Shown: piece by piece, positions 20,155-29,718 of the stretch
Layout: the number at the start of each line of letters is the position of its first letter
How positions within the stretch are numbered: position 1 is the stretch's first letter
Assembly: GCF_028618665.1 (NCBI RefSeq)
Contig: NZ_JAQITF010000001.1
Span: 186,001 to 250,000 of the forward strand
Origin: Bartonella sp. AU16XJBT
Lineage (GTDB): Bacteria > Pseudomonadota > Alphaproteobacteria > Rhizobiales > Rhizobiaceae
Reading direction: 5' to 3'
Length of the DNA: 64,000 nucleotides
Translations under genes and position numbers: made by a program
Notes under the pieces: model-generated
Databases searched by the model: none
Told to the model about the DNA's origin: nothing
The model's input: the letters and a program-made list of their open reading frames with translations, nothing else

Positions 20155-20266
20155 CTTTGCTGTTACAGGATTAATAGCTTTCATTTTGCTCCTCCTATGA
20201 TAGCTGAGGTACGATGTAGCGACAAGGTCGTTGTGGTGTTCCCCTCCCCACAACGACCGTTTTTTT
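20155..20266 (+). ncRNA. Probable AbcR / ar15-family trans-acting small RNA
   Basis: A short plus-strand unit between polA and dnaQ. A hairpin, AGCTTTCAT (20176-20184) with ATGATAGCT (20197-20205, one mismatch), presents CTCCTCC-like bases in its loop, complementary to ribosome binding sites. It is followed by a terminator hairpin whose loop holds TTCCCCTCC and which ends in a T run. Two anti-Shine-Dalgarno loops plus terminator is the AbcR layout, and rhizobial AbcR/ar15 genes are, from memory, also next to polA. AbcR RNAs silence ABC-transporter mRNAs through Hfq. The 5' end is estimated. Confidence 0.65.
20226..20266 (+). terminator. Terminator of the AbcR-like small RNA
   Basis: A perfect 11-bp GC-rich stem, GGTCGTTGTGG (20226-20236) with CCACAACGACC (20248-20258), an 11-base pyrimidine-rich loop, then G and seven T. 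It is the strongest GC hairpin in this AT-rich neighbourhood. No plus-strand coding gene precedes it, which points to an RNA gene. Confidence 0.85.
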
Positions 20267-20325
20267 GGCATCTGTATTTTCTATTTTTAATCTTAAATAA
20301 TTTTTTTAGAGAAAAGGTAAGGATG

Positions 20326-21033
20326 TTATTCATGAATTTTGAAATTATTCCACAGAGCTTTTTCGCCCATTTTATTGATAAAATCAGCGTGCAACCTTTT
20401 TTCTTGTGCACTCAATCTTGAAGGTAAAGCCTGTGGACGAAATTTAACTGCATAAAACGTATCTTTCTCATTTTGGGTATGTTCATCAACACTTCTTTTG
20501 TTATCAAAACCCAATACGCCCTGCTTTCCACCAATCAGTTCAATATAAACATCGGCCAAAATCTCTGCATCAAGGAGAGCACCATGAAGAACACGATGAC
20601 TGTTATCAATTCCAAAACGTTTGCATAAAATATCAAGAGAATTAGGGCCCATAGGAAATTTACGCCGTGCCATAGCCAATGTATCAAGAATATTATCAAC
20701 ACTGATAAGCGGCTTATTGACACGTTTTAATTCTGCATTAATAAAACCTATATCAAAACTCGCATTGTGCGCAATCATGGTCGCACCATTGATAAATTCT
20801 AAAAAATCATCAACAATATCACTAAAACTTTTCTCGTTTTTTAGACGTTCATTGGTTAATCCATGAATTGCTACAACTTCATCAGGAATAATAACGCCTT
20901 CAGGGTTTAAATAAACGTGAAATTGGCGCCCCGTAAGATAACGATCAACCATTTCTACACAACCAATTTCGATTATGCGATCTTTCTCTTTATCTAAACC
21001 TGTTGTTTCTGTATCAAAAATAATTTCCCGCAT
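20326..21033 (-). CDS. dnaQ: DNA polymerase III epsilon subunit (proofreading exonuclease)
   Basis: The 3'-5' exonuclease that proofreads the replicative polymerase. It has 235 residues with the DEDDh motifs: ExoI IIFDTETTGLD at residues 4-14, ExoII IAHNASFDIGFINAE near residue 92 and ExoIII HGALLDAEILADVY near residue 151. The C-terminal tail that binds the alpha subunit is present but short. It is the last gene of the leftward cluster ppsR-maf-aroE-coaE-dnaQ, 4 bp after coaE. Confidence 0.96.
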   Translation of the reverse strand: MREIIFDTETTGLDKEKDRIIEIGCVEMVDRYLTGRQFHVYLNPEGVIIPDEVVAIHGLTNERLKNEKSFSDIVDDFLEFINGATMIAHNASFDIGFINAELKRVNKPLISVDNILDTLAMARRKFPMGPNSLDILCKRFGIDNSHRVLHGALLDAEILADVYIELIGGKQGVLGFDNKRSVDEHTQNEKDTFYAVKFRPQALPSRLSAQEKRLHADFINKMGEKALWNNFKIHE

Positions 21034-21037
21034 GATT

Positions 21038-21625
21038 TTAATTCTTCAGCAATTTTCTTATTACATCAAAAACTTGTTGACGTGTATTCTCTAGATCTTT
21101 CCCTGTATCAATTATAAAATCAGCACGCTCTCGTTTTTTTTCATCCGGCATTTGTTGAGCATTGATAAAGGCAAATTTTTTCTCATTCATACCTTGTCGA
21201 ATCATTACACGTTCTTTTTGTATTGCTGGTGGAGCAGAAACAACAATAACGCCATCCACACGACTTTCACCATTTTTTTCAAACAGAAGTGGAATATCAA
21301 GAATAACTAATTTTTCCCCCTGGTGGCGCGCTGTGTTAATAAATTCTTTTTCTTTTTCTTGCACCAAAGGGTGAATTATTTTTTCTAATGTTTGTAATTT
21401 TTCCTTATCGTCAATCAAAATTTCAGAAAGTTTCAAACGATTAACTTCACCATTTTCAACAACACCAGGAAAAATACGCTCTATGCGAGATAAAGCTGGC
21501 TCGCTTTTATAAAGCTGTTGTACTGCCTCATCAGCACTAAAAACAGAAATACCCGCTTGCTTAAAAAAATCAGCAACTGTTGATTTTCCCATAGCAATTG
21601 ATCCCGTCAATCCTATGATCTTCAT
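21038..21625 (-). CDS. coaE: Dephospho-CoA kinase
   Basis: Phosphorylates the ribose 3' position of dephospho-CoA, the last step of coenzyme A synthesis. It has 195 residues. The P-loop [12 protein letters not shown] lies at residues 5-16, the CoA-domain start [16 protein letters not shown] follows, and the [11 protein letters not shown] motif is near residue 107. The ATG overlaps the aroE stop codon by 4 bases (ATGA), indicating translational coupling within the cluster. Confidence 0.95.
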   Translation of the reverse strand: MKIIGLTGSIAMGKSTVADFFKQAGISVFSADEAVQQLYKSEPALSRIERIFPGVVENGEVNRLKLSEILIDDKEKLQTLEKIIHPLVQEKEKEFINTARHQGEKLVILDIPLLFEKNGESRVDGVIVVSAPPAIQKERVMIRQGMNEKKFAFINAQQMPDEKKRERADFIIDTGKDLENTRQQVFDVIRKLLKN

Positions 21626-22494
21626 TCTCTCTCTTCACTCATATCCTCTAAAATAGCTGTCCGTAAAGCTTTTGTTACTTGTGGTCTTATTCCAAACCAC
21701 CGTTCAAAACCTATAACAGCCTGATGTAGAAGCATCCCAAACCCATCAACAGTTTTTAGACCACAAGCTTTTGCCCGTTGTAAAAAAGGGGTTATCAATG
21801 GTGTATAAACAATATCTGTTACTAATGCCGTTTTTTTTGCCTTATGAAAATCACAAAAAAAAGAATCACTTTTTTCTTCAGTTTTTTTTATGCTAATAGA
21901 AGTTGTATTAACAATTAAATCAGCTTGATAAAGTATTTCATCGATTTTATGCCAATCGTAGACTTTAATGGTTTTTCCAAAATGTTGGGCTAAATCATCA
22001 GCGCGTTGTTTTGTACGGTTAACTAAATAAATCTGCTCAAATCCCCGTTTTTTTAAAGCATATAGGATAGCGCGTGCAGCGCCACCTGCTCCAAATACAA
22101 GAGCTGTTTCCCCTCCCCAATCAGATGCAAAATCATCAAGATTAGCGCTAAAACCATAGGCATCACTATTTGTGGCACAAAGTTTATCTCCTTCATACCA
22201 AAGTGTATTAGCAGCACCAATCATTGTTGCTCTCTCATCTTTATAATCTGCTAAACGAAAGGCTTCTTGTTTATGCGGTAAAGTAACATTTCCTCCACAA
22301 AAGCCCATTTTTTGTAAAGAAGTAATAAAATAACTGAATTTTTCAGAGGTTACTTCCTGTGCAAGATATTCCCCTTGTAAACCATATTGTTTAAGCCAAA
22401 AATTATGAATTCTTGGCGATTTTGAATGATGAATAGGAAAACCAACAACAAAAGCACGGGGATAATTTATTTTTTCTATTGTTAAGTCAACCAT
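21622..22494 (-). CDS. aroE: Shikimate dehydrogenase (NADP+)
   Basis: Reduces 3-dehydroshikimate to shikimate with NADPH in the aromatic amino acid pathway. It has 290 residues from the ATG at 22494; a TTG one codon upstream extends the frame. Substrate-binding motifs are [13 protein letters not shown] and [11 protein letters not shown] (catalytic lysine), with the aspartate in ATNSDAYGF. The NADP fold is [16 protein letters not shown]. It overlaps the maf gene by 8 bp. aroB and aroK of the same pathway lie at 61-63 kb. Confidence 0.95.
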   Translation of the reverse strand: MVDLTIEKINYPRAFVVGFPIHHSKSPRIHNFWLKQYGLQGEYLAQEVTSEKFSYFITSLQKMGFCGGNVTLPHKQEAFRLADYKDERATMIGAANTLWYEGDKLCATNSDAYGFSANLDDFASDWGGETALVFGAGGAARAILYALKKRGFEQIYLVNRTKQRADDLAQHFGKTIKVYDWHKIDEILYQADLIVNTTSISIKKTEEKSDSFFCDFHKAKKTALVTDIVYTPLITPFLQRAKACGLKTVDGFGMLLHQAVIGFERWFGIRPQVTKALRTAILEDMSEERE

Positions 22495-23083
22495 CAATAA
22501 TTCCTAAATGACGTAATTTTACGAGTAGAGGTAGCAAAGGTAAACCAACAATGGTAAAAAAATCTCCATCAATTTTTTCAAAGAGATGAATCCCTTCCCC
22601 TTCAATTTGATAGACTCCCACACTGTTTAGAACATCTTTTCCTACGCGCGCTAAATAACGTTCAATAAATTTTGATGAAAGTAAACGTACGGACATATGG
22701 GCACTAAAAGCTTCAACCCAAATTTTTTGTCCATTTTTAAATAAAGCTACTGCACTATGAAGAGAATGCGTTTTTCCTGATAAATCACATAAACGTTGAT
22801 GTGCTTCCTTAATATTTGTTGCTTTATGAAAAACTTGACCTTCCAAATCAAGCACTTGATCACAACCAATAACGAAAGCATTAGGAAAACGATCTGAAAC
22901 ATTTTTTGCTTTTGCACTCGCAAGAAAACAGCTGAGTTCTTTGAGTGTTTTTTCTTTTGCTTTTTTTTCTACTTCTCTTTCATCAAAAGAAGCTCCCTCA
23001 ATGAAAAAATTTAAACCTGCTTTTTTCAATAATTGTGCACGATAAGAACTAAGAGATGCTAATATTAATGTCTCTGCGTTCAT
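22487..23083 (-). CDS. maf: Maf-family nucleotide pyrophosphatase
   Basis: Hydrolyses non-canonical or modified nucleoside triphosphates (house-cleaning) and is also linked to septum inhibition. The product has 198 residues. The signature motif is [17 protein letters not shown] near the N-terminus, followed by [19 protein letters not shown] with the catalytic aspartate, and the C-terminal [21 protein letters not shown]. It lies between ppsR (12 bp) and aroE (overlap), the usual rhizobial order. Confidence 0.93.
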   Translation of the reverse strand: MNAETLILASLSSYRAQLLKKAGLNFFIEGASFDEREVEKKAKEKTLKELSCFLASAKAKNVSDRFPNAFVIGCDQVLDLEGQVFHKATNIKEAHQRLCDLSGKTHSLHSAVALFKNGQKIWVEAFSAHMSVRLLSSKFIERYLARVGKDVLNSVGVYQIEGEGIHLFEKIDGDFFTIVGLPLLPLLVKLRHLGIIDG

Positions 23084-23095
23084 AAGAATTTTCTC

Positions 23096-23920
23096 TCATT
23101 TTCCTTCACGAAATCGTGATAAAAGTTCAAATATTGCAGCAGCAGTTTCTTCAATAGAGCGCCTTGTGACATCAATAATAGGCCAACCAAAACGTTCGCA
23201 AATGCGTTTTGCATAGATTAATTCTTCAGCTATGTTAATACGATTCGTATAACTCTCAAGAGCAAAACCTTCTCCCAACTCTCGATTTTGGCGAATATGT
23301 GAGATTCTTTCAGCTGAAGCAATTAAACCAATAATCAAAGAACTTTTTGCCTCTAAAAGGGATTCTGGCAAATCAATATTAGGAATAAGGGGGACATTGG
23401 CCGTTTTGATTCCGCGATTTGCTAAATAGATACTTGTTGGTGTTTTAGAGGTTCTTGAAATTCCTACAAGAATTACATCTGCTTCAGACAAGCTACTGGA
23501 AGACTGTCCGTCATCATGCTCTATCGTAAAATCGAGTGCCTCAATACGACGAAAATAATCTGCATTAAGATCATGTTGTGCACTCGCACGTAAGTGTGTT
23601 GGCATCCCAAGGTAAGACTGAAAAGCATTTAAAACAGGGTATAATATATCAATACAGGGAACTTTTATTTTTTCGCATTTTTTTTGAAGAAGAAGTTTAA
23701 GTTCTTCATCAATTATTGTGTAAAGAACAATACCTGGCTCTTGTTGTATTTCATCAAGAGCTTTTTGTAACTGTACTTTATTACGAATCATAGGATAGAT
23801 ATGCTCTGTTGCCTGAATCATGGTATACTGCGATGCTACAGCTCTTCCAACAGAGATTAATGTTTCCCCCGTTGCATCAGAAAGCATGTGTAAATGAAAG
23901 GATTTTTTTTCTTTTGTCAC
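23096..23920 (-). CDS. ppsR: PEP synthase / pyruvate phosphate dikinase regulatory protein (DUF299)
   Basis: Bifunctional ADP-dependent kinase and Pi-dependent pyrophosphorylase that switches pyruvate,phosphate dikinase or PEP synthase off and on by threonine phosphorylation. It has 274 residues. The family signature HMLSDATGETLISVGRA is at the N-terminus, and the P-loop-like LVGISRTSKTPTSIYLANRG is near residue 150. The start is GTG, supported by AAGGAG about 10 bases upstream. It is the first gene of the leftward cluster away from the putative origin. The target dikinase gene is not in the window. Confidence 0.93.
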   Translation of the reverse strand: MTKEKKSFHLHMLSDATGETLISVGRAVASQYTMIQATEHIYPMIRNKVQLQKALDEIQQEPGIVLYTIIDEELKLLLQKKCEKIKVPCIDILYPVLNAFQSYLGMPTHLRASAQHDLNADYFRRIEALDFTIEHDDGQSSSSLSEADVILVGISRTSKTPTSIYLANRGIKTANVPLIPNIDLPESLLEAKSSLIIGLIASAERISHIRQNRELGEGFALESYTNRINIAEELIYAKRICERFGWPIIDVTRRSIEETAAAIFELLSRFREGK

Positions 23921-24004
23921 AAAAATTTTAACTCCTTGTTAAGACATGTGTATATATCTTCAGAAATTTTTATAAAACTAAAATTTAGGAAAATTTTTCC
24001 ATTA

Positions 24005-24013
24005 TTATGCACA
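24005..24013 (+). promoter_or_regulatory. DnaA box (TTATGCACA)
   Basis: Matches the relaxed DnaA-box consensus TTWTNCACA. It differs from the perfect TTATCCACA at one base. Confidence 0.55.
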
Positions 24014-24110
24014 AATTAAACCCTTGTGATAATCGAAGTCCTCTTATAAGAAAAAAGAGGGGATAATAGCTTTAAGATAGTGTTATTTTTATTCTTTTTT
24101 TCTTTTCTTT

Positions 24111-24119
24111 TGTGGATAA
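24111..24119 (-). promoter_or_regulatory. DnaA box (TTATCCACA on minus strand)
   Basis: A perfect 9-base DnaA box, read on the plus strand as TGTGGATAA. A one-mismatch copy (TGAGGATAA) lies 3 bases downstream at 24123-24131, giving a close pair in the same orientation. Confidence 0.65.
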
Positions 24120-24484
24120 AATTGAGGATAAATAAAGCATAAATAATAATTCACACTAAACACAGCTTTAAATAAAAAGAATCCTCTCTTAATATAAATT
24201 TATTAATAAAAAGTTTTGGAAAAATGCTTTTGAATGATATTTCATTGATGCTATAGGTTAAGTTCATATTTTTATTATGAAATAATTAAATACTATTCGG
24301 ATTTTATATTTTTTCAAATTTTTTACATAATTTCTTAATATTACACGAATAAATTTCATATAAATGGCACTTGCAGATTGAAAAAATTGAGTGTAAAATA
24401 TTTTTTTCTTATAAATATTTCATTCTATAAAATCTCCAAAATTGTTTAGGGTAATTCTCTCCTTAATTATAAAGAGCATACTTC

Positions 24485-25750
24485 ATGCAAAAAATGAAAC
24501 TACAAGAACTTAAAAGCAAAAATCCCGTTGAACTTGTTTCTTTTGCTGAAACATTGGAAGTTGAAAATGCTTCCCTTATGCGCAAACAAGAATTAATGTT
24601 TGCTATTTTGAAAAAACTTGCTCTACAAGATGTAGAAATTATAGGAGAAGGTGTTGTTGAAGTTTTACAAGACGGTTTTGGATTTTTGCGGTCTGCTGAC
24701 GCTAACTATCTTCCTGGACCTGATGATATTTATCTTTCACCTTCACAAATTCAGTCTTTTTCTTTAAAAACAGGTGATACCATTGAAGGTCCTATACGGA
24801 GCCCAAAAGAAGGGGAGCGTTATTTTGCTCTTCTTAAAATTAATACAATTAATTTCGAAAAACCTGAGAAGATTCGCTACAAAATTCACTTTGATAATCT
24901 TACGCCTCTTTATTCAAATGAACGTTTCCAAATGGAAATACAAGATCCTACAGAGAAGGATATGTCATCGCGTGTAATTGATCTGATATCTCCATTGGGA
25001 AAAGGACAAAGAGGATTAATTGTCGCGCCACCTCGGACGGGAAAAACAGTTTTATTGCAAAATATTGCTCATTCTATTACCACTAATCATCCCGAATGTT
25101 ATCTTATTGTTCTTTTGATTGATGAACGACCAGAAGAGGTTACTGATATGCAGCGGTCAGTAAAAGGAGAGGTTGTTTCTTCTACTTTTGATGAACCTGC
25201 AATACGTCACGTACAAGTAGCAGAAATGGTCATTGAAAAAGCCAAACGCCTCGTTGAATATGGACGTGATGTTGTTATTCTTCTGGATTCTATTACACGT
25301 TTAGGTCGTGCATATAATACGGTTGTTCCTTCTTCAGGTAAGGTTTTGACAGGTGGGGTGGATGCAAATGCCTTACAGCGCCCAAAACGTTTTTTTGGTG
25401 CTGCACGTAATATTGAGGAAGGTGGATCTTTAACCATCATTGCAACGGCTTTGATTGATACAGGTAGCCGTATGGATGAGGTTATTTTTGAAGAATTTAA
25501 AGGAACTGGTAACTCGGAAATCGTTCTTGATCGAAAAGTTGCTGATAAGCGTATTTTCCCTGCTATGGACATTTTGAAGTCAGGAACGCGTAAAGAAGAA
25601 CTTTTAGTCGCACGACAAGATTTGCATAAAATTTTTGTTCTTCGTCGTATTTTAGCGCCTATGAATGTAACAGATGCAATTGAGTTTTTGATTGATAAAT
25701 TAAAGCAAACAAAAAACAATAGTGAATTTTTTGATTCAATGAATACCTAG
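24485..25750 (+). CDS. rho: Transcription termination factor Rho
   Basis: Hexameric RNA-dependent ATPase that ends transcription at C-rich untranslated RNA. It has 421 residues. The N-terminal Rho domain begins [16 protein letters not shown], and the cold-shock-like RNA-binding fold contains [15 protein letters not shown]. Walker A is [13 protein letters not shown] and Walker B is [17 protein letters not shown]. The Q-loop region has [13 protein letters not shown]. An alternative ATG three codons in (24494) is possible. hemE and hemJ, which precede rho in many relatives, are missing. Confidence 0.97.
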   Translation: MQKMKLQELKSKNPVELVSFAETLEVENASLMRKQELMFAILKKLALQDVEIIGEGVVEVLQDGFGFLRSADANYLPGPDDIYLSPSQIQSFSLKTGDTIEGPIRSPKEGERYFALLKINTINFEKPEKIRYKIHFDNLTPLYSNERFQMEIQDPTEKDMSSRVIDLISPLGKGQRGLIVAPPRTGKTVLLQNIAHSITTNHPECYLIVLLIDERPEEVTDMQRSVKGEVVSSTFDEPAIRHVQVAEMVIEKAKRLVEYGRDVVILLDSITRLGRAYNTVVPSSGKVLTGGVDANALQRPKRFFGAARNIEEGGSLTIIATALIDTGSRMDEVIFEEFKGTGNSEIVLDRKVADKRIFPAMDILKSGTRKEELLVARQDLHKIFVLRRILAPMNVTDAIEFLIDKLKQTKNNSEFFDSMNT

Positions 25751-25781
25751 AGACATTAAAGTTTTTATTAGGAAAAAACCT

Positions 25782-27089
25782 GTGGATACAATCTTTGCTG
25801 TTTCGAGTGGATTGTTACCTTCAGGGGTTGCAGTCATTCGGCTTTCTGGTCCTCATGTTGTGCATATCGTTAAAACACTGTGTGGTTGTTTACCTAAAGC
25901 ACGCTTTATGCATTATGGAAATCTCATTGCTCGTGATGGTAGTTTTTTAGATTCTGCTTTAACTGTTTTTTTTCCTGCTCCTCATAGTTTTACGGGAGAA
26001 GATTGTGCAGAATTCCATTTACATGGCGGAAAAGCAGTTGTTAATCGTTTTCTCGATGAATTATCGACATTTTCTGGATGCCGTATTGCAGAGGCGGGTG
26101 AATTTTCACGTCGTGCATTTATGGAGGGAAAATTAGATCTTGTTCAAGCAGAAGGTCTTGCTGATTTAATAGAAGCAGAAACGGAAAGCCAACGGCGTTT
26201 AGCGGTTATGGGGACAAGTGGACATTTAACAACACTTTATCGTGATTGGCGTCATAAGCTTACAAAGGCGCGTGCTTTTATTGAAGCAGAACTTGATTTT
26301 GCTGATGAAGCAGATATTCCTGATGCAATATCCTATAAAATTTGGAAAGATGTAGAAGATCTTTGTACTTCTCTTCGAGAACATATTCGTGAAGGAGAAC
26401 GTGCGAGTATTTTACGTGATGGATTAAAAATTGTTATTGCGGGGGCTCCTAATTCTGGGAAATCAAGCATTATGAATCGTCTTGCAGGAAGATCTGTTGC
26501 TATTGTGACGGAAGAAGCTGGAACGACTCGTGATGCTTTAGAAATGAGACTTACTCTTGGTGGTTTACCTATTTTTTTAACGGATACTGCTGGTTTTAGA
26601 AAAACAGAAAATAAAATAGAACAATTAGGAATAGAAGTTGCTAAACAGCATGTGAGAGAAGCTGATTTGGTTATTTTAGTTTATGATATGGGAAATCCTA
26701 AGCAAGTTGATTTACCAGAAACATCGGCTGAAATATGGCGTGTTGGTAATAAGCTTGATCTTTATGAGAAAAATGATCCATGCTGGTCTATACAATTTTC
26801 TGCATTAACTGGTTTAAATTTTGATTGTTTTATCAAAGAACTTGAATCATTTTGTCATCATCGTGCTTCTGAAGTTGGCAATCTTGTTCCGGCGCGTAAA
26901 AGACAACTTCAATTATTAAAGGAAGCTGTTAAGGAGATTGAAAATTCTCTCAATTATCATTCTCTTGATCTCAGTTTACGCGCAGAACATCTCCGTCGTG
27001 CAAGTGATTTTCTTGGAAGAATTACGGGAGATATTGATGTTGAAGATTTACTTGATATTATTTTTTCAGAGTTTTGTGTTGGTAAATAA
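25782..27089 (+). CDS. mnmE: tRNA uridine-5-carboxymethylaminomethyl modification GTPase
   Basis: With MnmG, modifies U34 of tRNAs reading NNA/NNG codons. It has 435 residues: an N-terminal formyl-tetrahydrofolate-binding domain (VDTIFAVSSGLLPSGVAVIR), a helical domain and an inserted G domain with GAPNSGKSSIMNRL (G1), DTAGFRKTE (G3) and NKLD (G4). The C-terminal FCVGK carries the conserved cysteine. The start is GTG with AGGAAAA upstream. The stop is followed at once by a parS-like palindrome, and mnmG comes 107 bp later. Confidence 0.96.
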   Translation: MDTIFAVSSGLLPSGVAVIRLSGPHVVHIVKTLCGCLPKARFMHYGNLIARDGSFLDSALTVFFPAPHSFTGEDCAEFHLHGGKAVVNRFLDELSTFSGCRIAEAGEFSRRAFMEGKLDLVQAEGLADLIEAETESQRRLAVMGTSGHLTTLYRDWRHKLTKARAFIEAELDFADEADIPDAISYKIWKDVEDLCTSLREHIREGERASILRDGLKIVIAGAPNSGKSSIMNRLAGRSVAIVTEEAGTTRDALEMRLTLGGLPIFLTDTAGFRKTENKIEQLGIEVAKQHVREADLVILVYDMGNPKQVDLPETSAEIWRVGNKLDLYEKNDPCWSIQFSALTGLNFDCFIKELESFCHHRASEVGNLVPARKRQLQLLKEAVKEIENSLNYHSLDLSLRAEHLRRASDFLGRITGDIDVEDLLDIIFSEFCVGK

Positions 27090-27105
27090 TGATTCACGTG
27101 AAACA
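27090..27105. promoter_or_regulatory. parS site 1
   Basis: TGATTCACGTGAAACA matches the bacterial parS consensus TGTTTCACGTGAAACA at 15 of 16 bases. It directly follows the mnmE stop codon. It is a predicted ParB-CTP loading site. Confidence 0.88.
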
Positions 27106-27151
27106 TTGATTATTTCATAGACAGATTTAAAAGATTATGTAATTTATATCC

Positions 27152-27167
27152 TGTTTCACGTGAAACC
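27152..27167. promoter_or_regulatory. parS site 2
   Basis: TGTTTCACGTGAAACC matches the parS consensus at 15 of 16 bases. It lies between mnmE and mnmG, 47 bp from site 1, making this intergenic gap a double ParB site. Confidence 0.92.
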
Positions 27168-27196
27168 TTAGAACTATTCTCTATGGAATGAATTAA

Positions 27197-29065
27197 ATGC
27201 AATCATATGATGTTATCATTGTTGGTGGTGGTCATGCAGGCTGTGAAGCAGCTTCAGCTTCAGCGCGTGTAGGTGCACGTACAGCACTTGTGACACATAA
27301 AATATCAGCACTGGGAACAATGTCGTGTAATCCTGCTATTGGGGGGCTTGGGAAAGGGCATTTAGTACGTGAAATAGATGCGTTAGATGGTCTCATGGGA
27401 AGAGCAGCAGATGCTGCTGGAATTCAGTTTAGACTCCTTAATCGACGTAAGGGACCAGCAGTGAGAGGTCCACGGGCACAAGCTGATAGACAACTCTATA
27501 AAGAAGCCATTCAAAAATTTTTAAAAGAACAAGAAAATCTGACGCTTGTTGAAGATGAAGTTATTGATTTGTTTTTAAAAGATCATAGTGTATCAGGTGT
27601 TATTTTAAAAAGACAAGGAACAATTTTTTCCGGCGCTGTTGTTTTAACAACAGGGACATTTTTAAATGGCTTTATTCATATTGGTGATAAAACATGGGCT
27701 GCTGGCCGCATGGGAGATCCATCAAGTGTGAAACTTGCTGAACGTTTGAAAAATTATCATATAAAACTTGGGCGATTTAAAACTGGAACCCCTGCTCGTT
27801 TGAGTAAAAAAACAATAGATTGGGATCGTCTTCCAAAACAACAAGCAGATGAAAATCCTGTTCCTTTTTCTCTTTTAACAGAAAAAGTTGAACAGCCACA
27901 AATTGAATGTGCAATAACACGTACAAATACACAAACACATCAAATTATTCGTGATAATATTCATCTTTCTGCTTTATATTCTGGAAATATTGAAGGATTA
28001 GGACCTCGTTATTGTCCCTCGATTGAAGATAAAATTGTTAAATTTGGGGAACGTGATGGACATCAGATTTTCCTGGAACCAGAAGGATTAAATGATGATA
28101 CGATTTATCCAAATGGTCTTTCTACTTCTCTTCCTGAAGATGTACAAATTTCCTTCTTGAAAACCATTGAAGGATTGGAAAATGCTACAGTTTTACAGCC
28201 CGGTTATGCTATTGAGTATGATTTTGTTAATCCACAACAATTAACAAGAAGCTTAGAATTACGCTCTTTACCAGGATTGTTTTTAGCGGGACAAATCAAT
28301 GGTACAACAGGATATGAGGAAGCTGCAGCACAAGGACTTTTAGCAGGATTAAATGCGGCACGTAAAGTTGGAAAATTAGATGAAATACTTATAAGTCGTT
28401 CTATCGCTTATATTGGTGTTATGGTTGATGATTTGGTTTCACGAGGTGTTTGTGAACCTTATAGAATGTTTACATCACGTGCTGAATTTCGTTTATCTTT
28501 ACGGTCTGATAATGCTGATACGCGTTTAACACCTTTGGCCCAAGAATGGGATATTGTCAGTAAAGTACGTTGGGATTGTTATAAGAAAAAGAAACAACGG
28601 CTTGATCAAGCACGATCAATATGCAAAAATCTCTTTTTAACACCTAATGAAGCTTCTGCTCATGGATTACACGTGAATCATGATGGAATTCGGCGTTCGG
28701 CTTATGATTTTCTTGCTTATCCTCATATGACTTTAGAGCGTCTTTCACATTTTTGGCCACAATTACGAACAATTGATTCTAAAACGGTAGAATCTTTAGA
28801 AATTGAAGCACAATATGCGGTTTATTTAGATAAACAAGCACAAGATATTGCCTCTCTTCAGAGAGATGAACGTTTGGAAATTCCTTCATCTCTTGATATT
28901 CAGGCAATTTCAGGTCTTTCAAACGAACTTAAATCAAAAATTCAAGAAGTGTCGCCGCGTTCAATTGCTGATGCACAAAAAATTGATGGTATGACACCCG
29001 CCGCGTTATCCCTTATTATTACGTATATTCAACGTCAACGACGTGAAAAGGCTAAAACAGCTTAA
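27197..29065 (+). CDS. mnmG: tRNA uridine-5-carboxymethylaminomethyl modification enzyme MnmG (GidA)
   Basis: FAD-dependent partner of MnmE in wobble-uridine modification. It has 622 residues. The dinucleotide-binding motif [20 protein letters not shown] is at the N-terminus, then [31 protein letters not shown] and [13 protein letters not shown]. The C-terminal helical domain that docks MnmE is present ([15 protein letters not shown]). It overlaps rsmG by one base (TAATG). Confidence 0.97.
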   Translation: MQSYDVIIVGGGHAGCEAASASARVGARTALVTHKISALGTMSCNPAIGGLGKGHLVREIDALDGLMGRAADAAGIQFRLLNRRKGPAVRGPRAQADRQLYKEAIQKFLKEQENLTLVEDEVIDLFLKDHSVSGVILKRQGTIFSGAVVLTTGTFLNGFIHIGDKTWAAGRMGDPSSVKLAERLKNYHIKLGRFKTGTPARLSKKTIDWDRLPKQQADENPVPFSLLTEKVEQPQIECAITRTNTQTHQIIRDNIHLSALYSGNIEGLGPRYCPSIEDKIVKFGERDGHQIFLEPEGLNDDTIYPNGLSTSLPEDVQISFLKTIEGLENATVLQPGYAIEYDFVNPQQLTRSLELRSLPGLFLAGQINGTTGYEEAAAQGLLAGLNAARKVGKLDEILISRSIAYIGVMVDDLVSRGVCEPYRMFTSRAEFRLSLRSDNADTRLTPLAQEWDIVSKVRWDCYKKKKQRLDQARSICKNLFLTPNEASAHGLHVNHDGIRRSAYDFLAYPHMTLERLSHFWPQLRTIDSKTVESLEIEAQYAVYLDKQAQDIASLQRDERLEIPSSLDIQAISGLSNELKSKIQEVSPRSIADAQKIDGMTPAALSLIITYIQRQRREKAKTA

Positions 29066-29712
29066 TGGATTCTTCTATAGAACAAAAGTACAAGCAACTG
29101 TTAGATATTATTCCTTCTGTTTCACGTGAAACGATGGAAAATTTAATTCAGTTTGAGTCTTTAATACTTCAATGGAATGCACACATTAATTTGATATCTG
29201 CTACAACAATACCAGATTTATGGAAACGGCATGTTTTAGATTCAGCACAAATTTTTCCTTTGTGTAGTCATTCTTTGCAGTGGTGTGATCTAGGATCAGG
29301 AGGAGGTTTTCCCGCAATTGTGATTGCTATCTTTCTGAAAGAAAAAAAATCAGGACATATTAATCTTGTTGAAAGTAATGGAAAAAAAGTTGCTTTTTTG
29401 CGAACAGTTATTGCTCAACTTAATCTTCCTGCAACGGTTTATCATGCTAGAATTGAAGATATCTATCAAAAAATTCCCATATCCGATATTATAACGGCAC
29501 GGGGACTAGCGCCGCTCAATGAGCTTTTACAGCTTATTTTTCCTTTATTAACAGAAAAAACAATCGCTCTTTTGCAAAAAGGTCGGGATTACGCTACAGA
29601 AATAAAAAATGCCTCTGCCAATTGGCGCTTTGATCTGTTAAAACATAAAAGTAAAGTTGATGAAAATTCTGTTATTTTAGAAATTTCTCATATTCGATCA
29701 TATAGAGGGTAA
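29065..29712 (+). CDS. rsmG: 16S rRNA (guanine527-N7)-methyltransferase
   Basis: Methylates N7 of G527 in 16S rRNA; its loss gives low-level streptomycin resistance. It has 215 residues. The SAM motif is CDLGSGGGFPAIVIA near residue 75, and RHVLDSAQIFPL is just before it. The family's LIQFESLILQWNAHINLIS lies near the N-terminus. Residues SVSRETME near 18 are encoded by a parS-like palindrome, so the sequence serves two purposes. It is followed 6 bp later by parA. Confidence 0.95.
   Translation: MDSSIEQKYKQLLDIIPSVSRETMENLIQFESLILQWNAHINLISATTIPDLWKRHVLDSAQIFPLCSHSLQWCDLGSGGGFPAIVIAIFLKEKKSGHINLVESNGKKVAFLRTVIAQLNLPATVYHARIEDIYQKIPISDIITARGLAPLNELLQLIFPLLTEKTIALLQKGRDYATEIKNASANWRFDLLKHKSKVDENSVILEISHIRSYRG
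29118..29133. promoter_or_regulatory. parS site 3 (inside rsmG)
   Basis: TGTTTCACGTGAAACG matches the parS consensus at 15 of 16 bases. It lies within the rsmG reading frame, where it encodes part of SVSRET. Confidence 0.9.
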
Positions 29713-29718
29713 AGCAAA

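Larger units (their letters stand above)
23921..24484. other. Candidate chromosomal replication origin (oriC)
   Basis: A 564-bp gap, visibly richer in A and T than its neighbours, from which gene clusters diverge: ppsR-maf-aroE-coaE-dnaQ leftward and rho to parB rightward. It has DnaA-box-like sites at 24005 and 24111, weaker ones at 23947 (TGTGTATAT) and 24123 (TGAGGATAA), and several long A/T tracts that could unwind. In Caulobacter and Sinorhizobium the origin lies beside hemE, which in rhizobial order sits near this spot. Plus-strand base bias also flips across the region. dnaA itself is not in the window, which is normal for this class. Confidence 0.6.

Noticed and set aside
25207-25719. 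170-codon minus-strand frame inside rho
   Set aside because: It is a shadow of the rho coding sequence, which has all catalytic motifs.
28665-28680. Partial CACGTG palindrome in mnmG resembling parS
   Set aside because: It matches too few of the 16 consensus bases compared with the four accepted sites.
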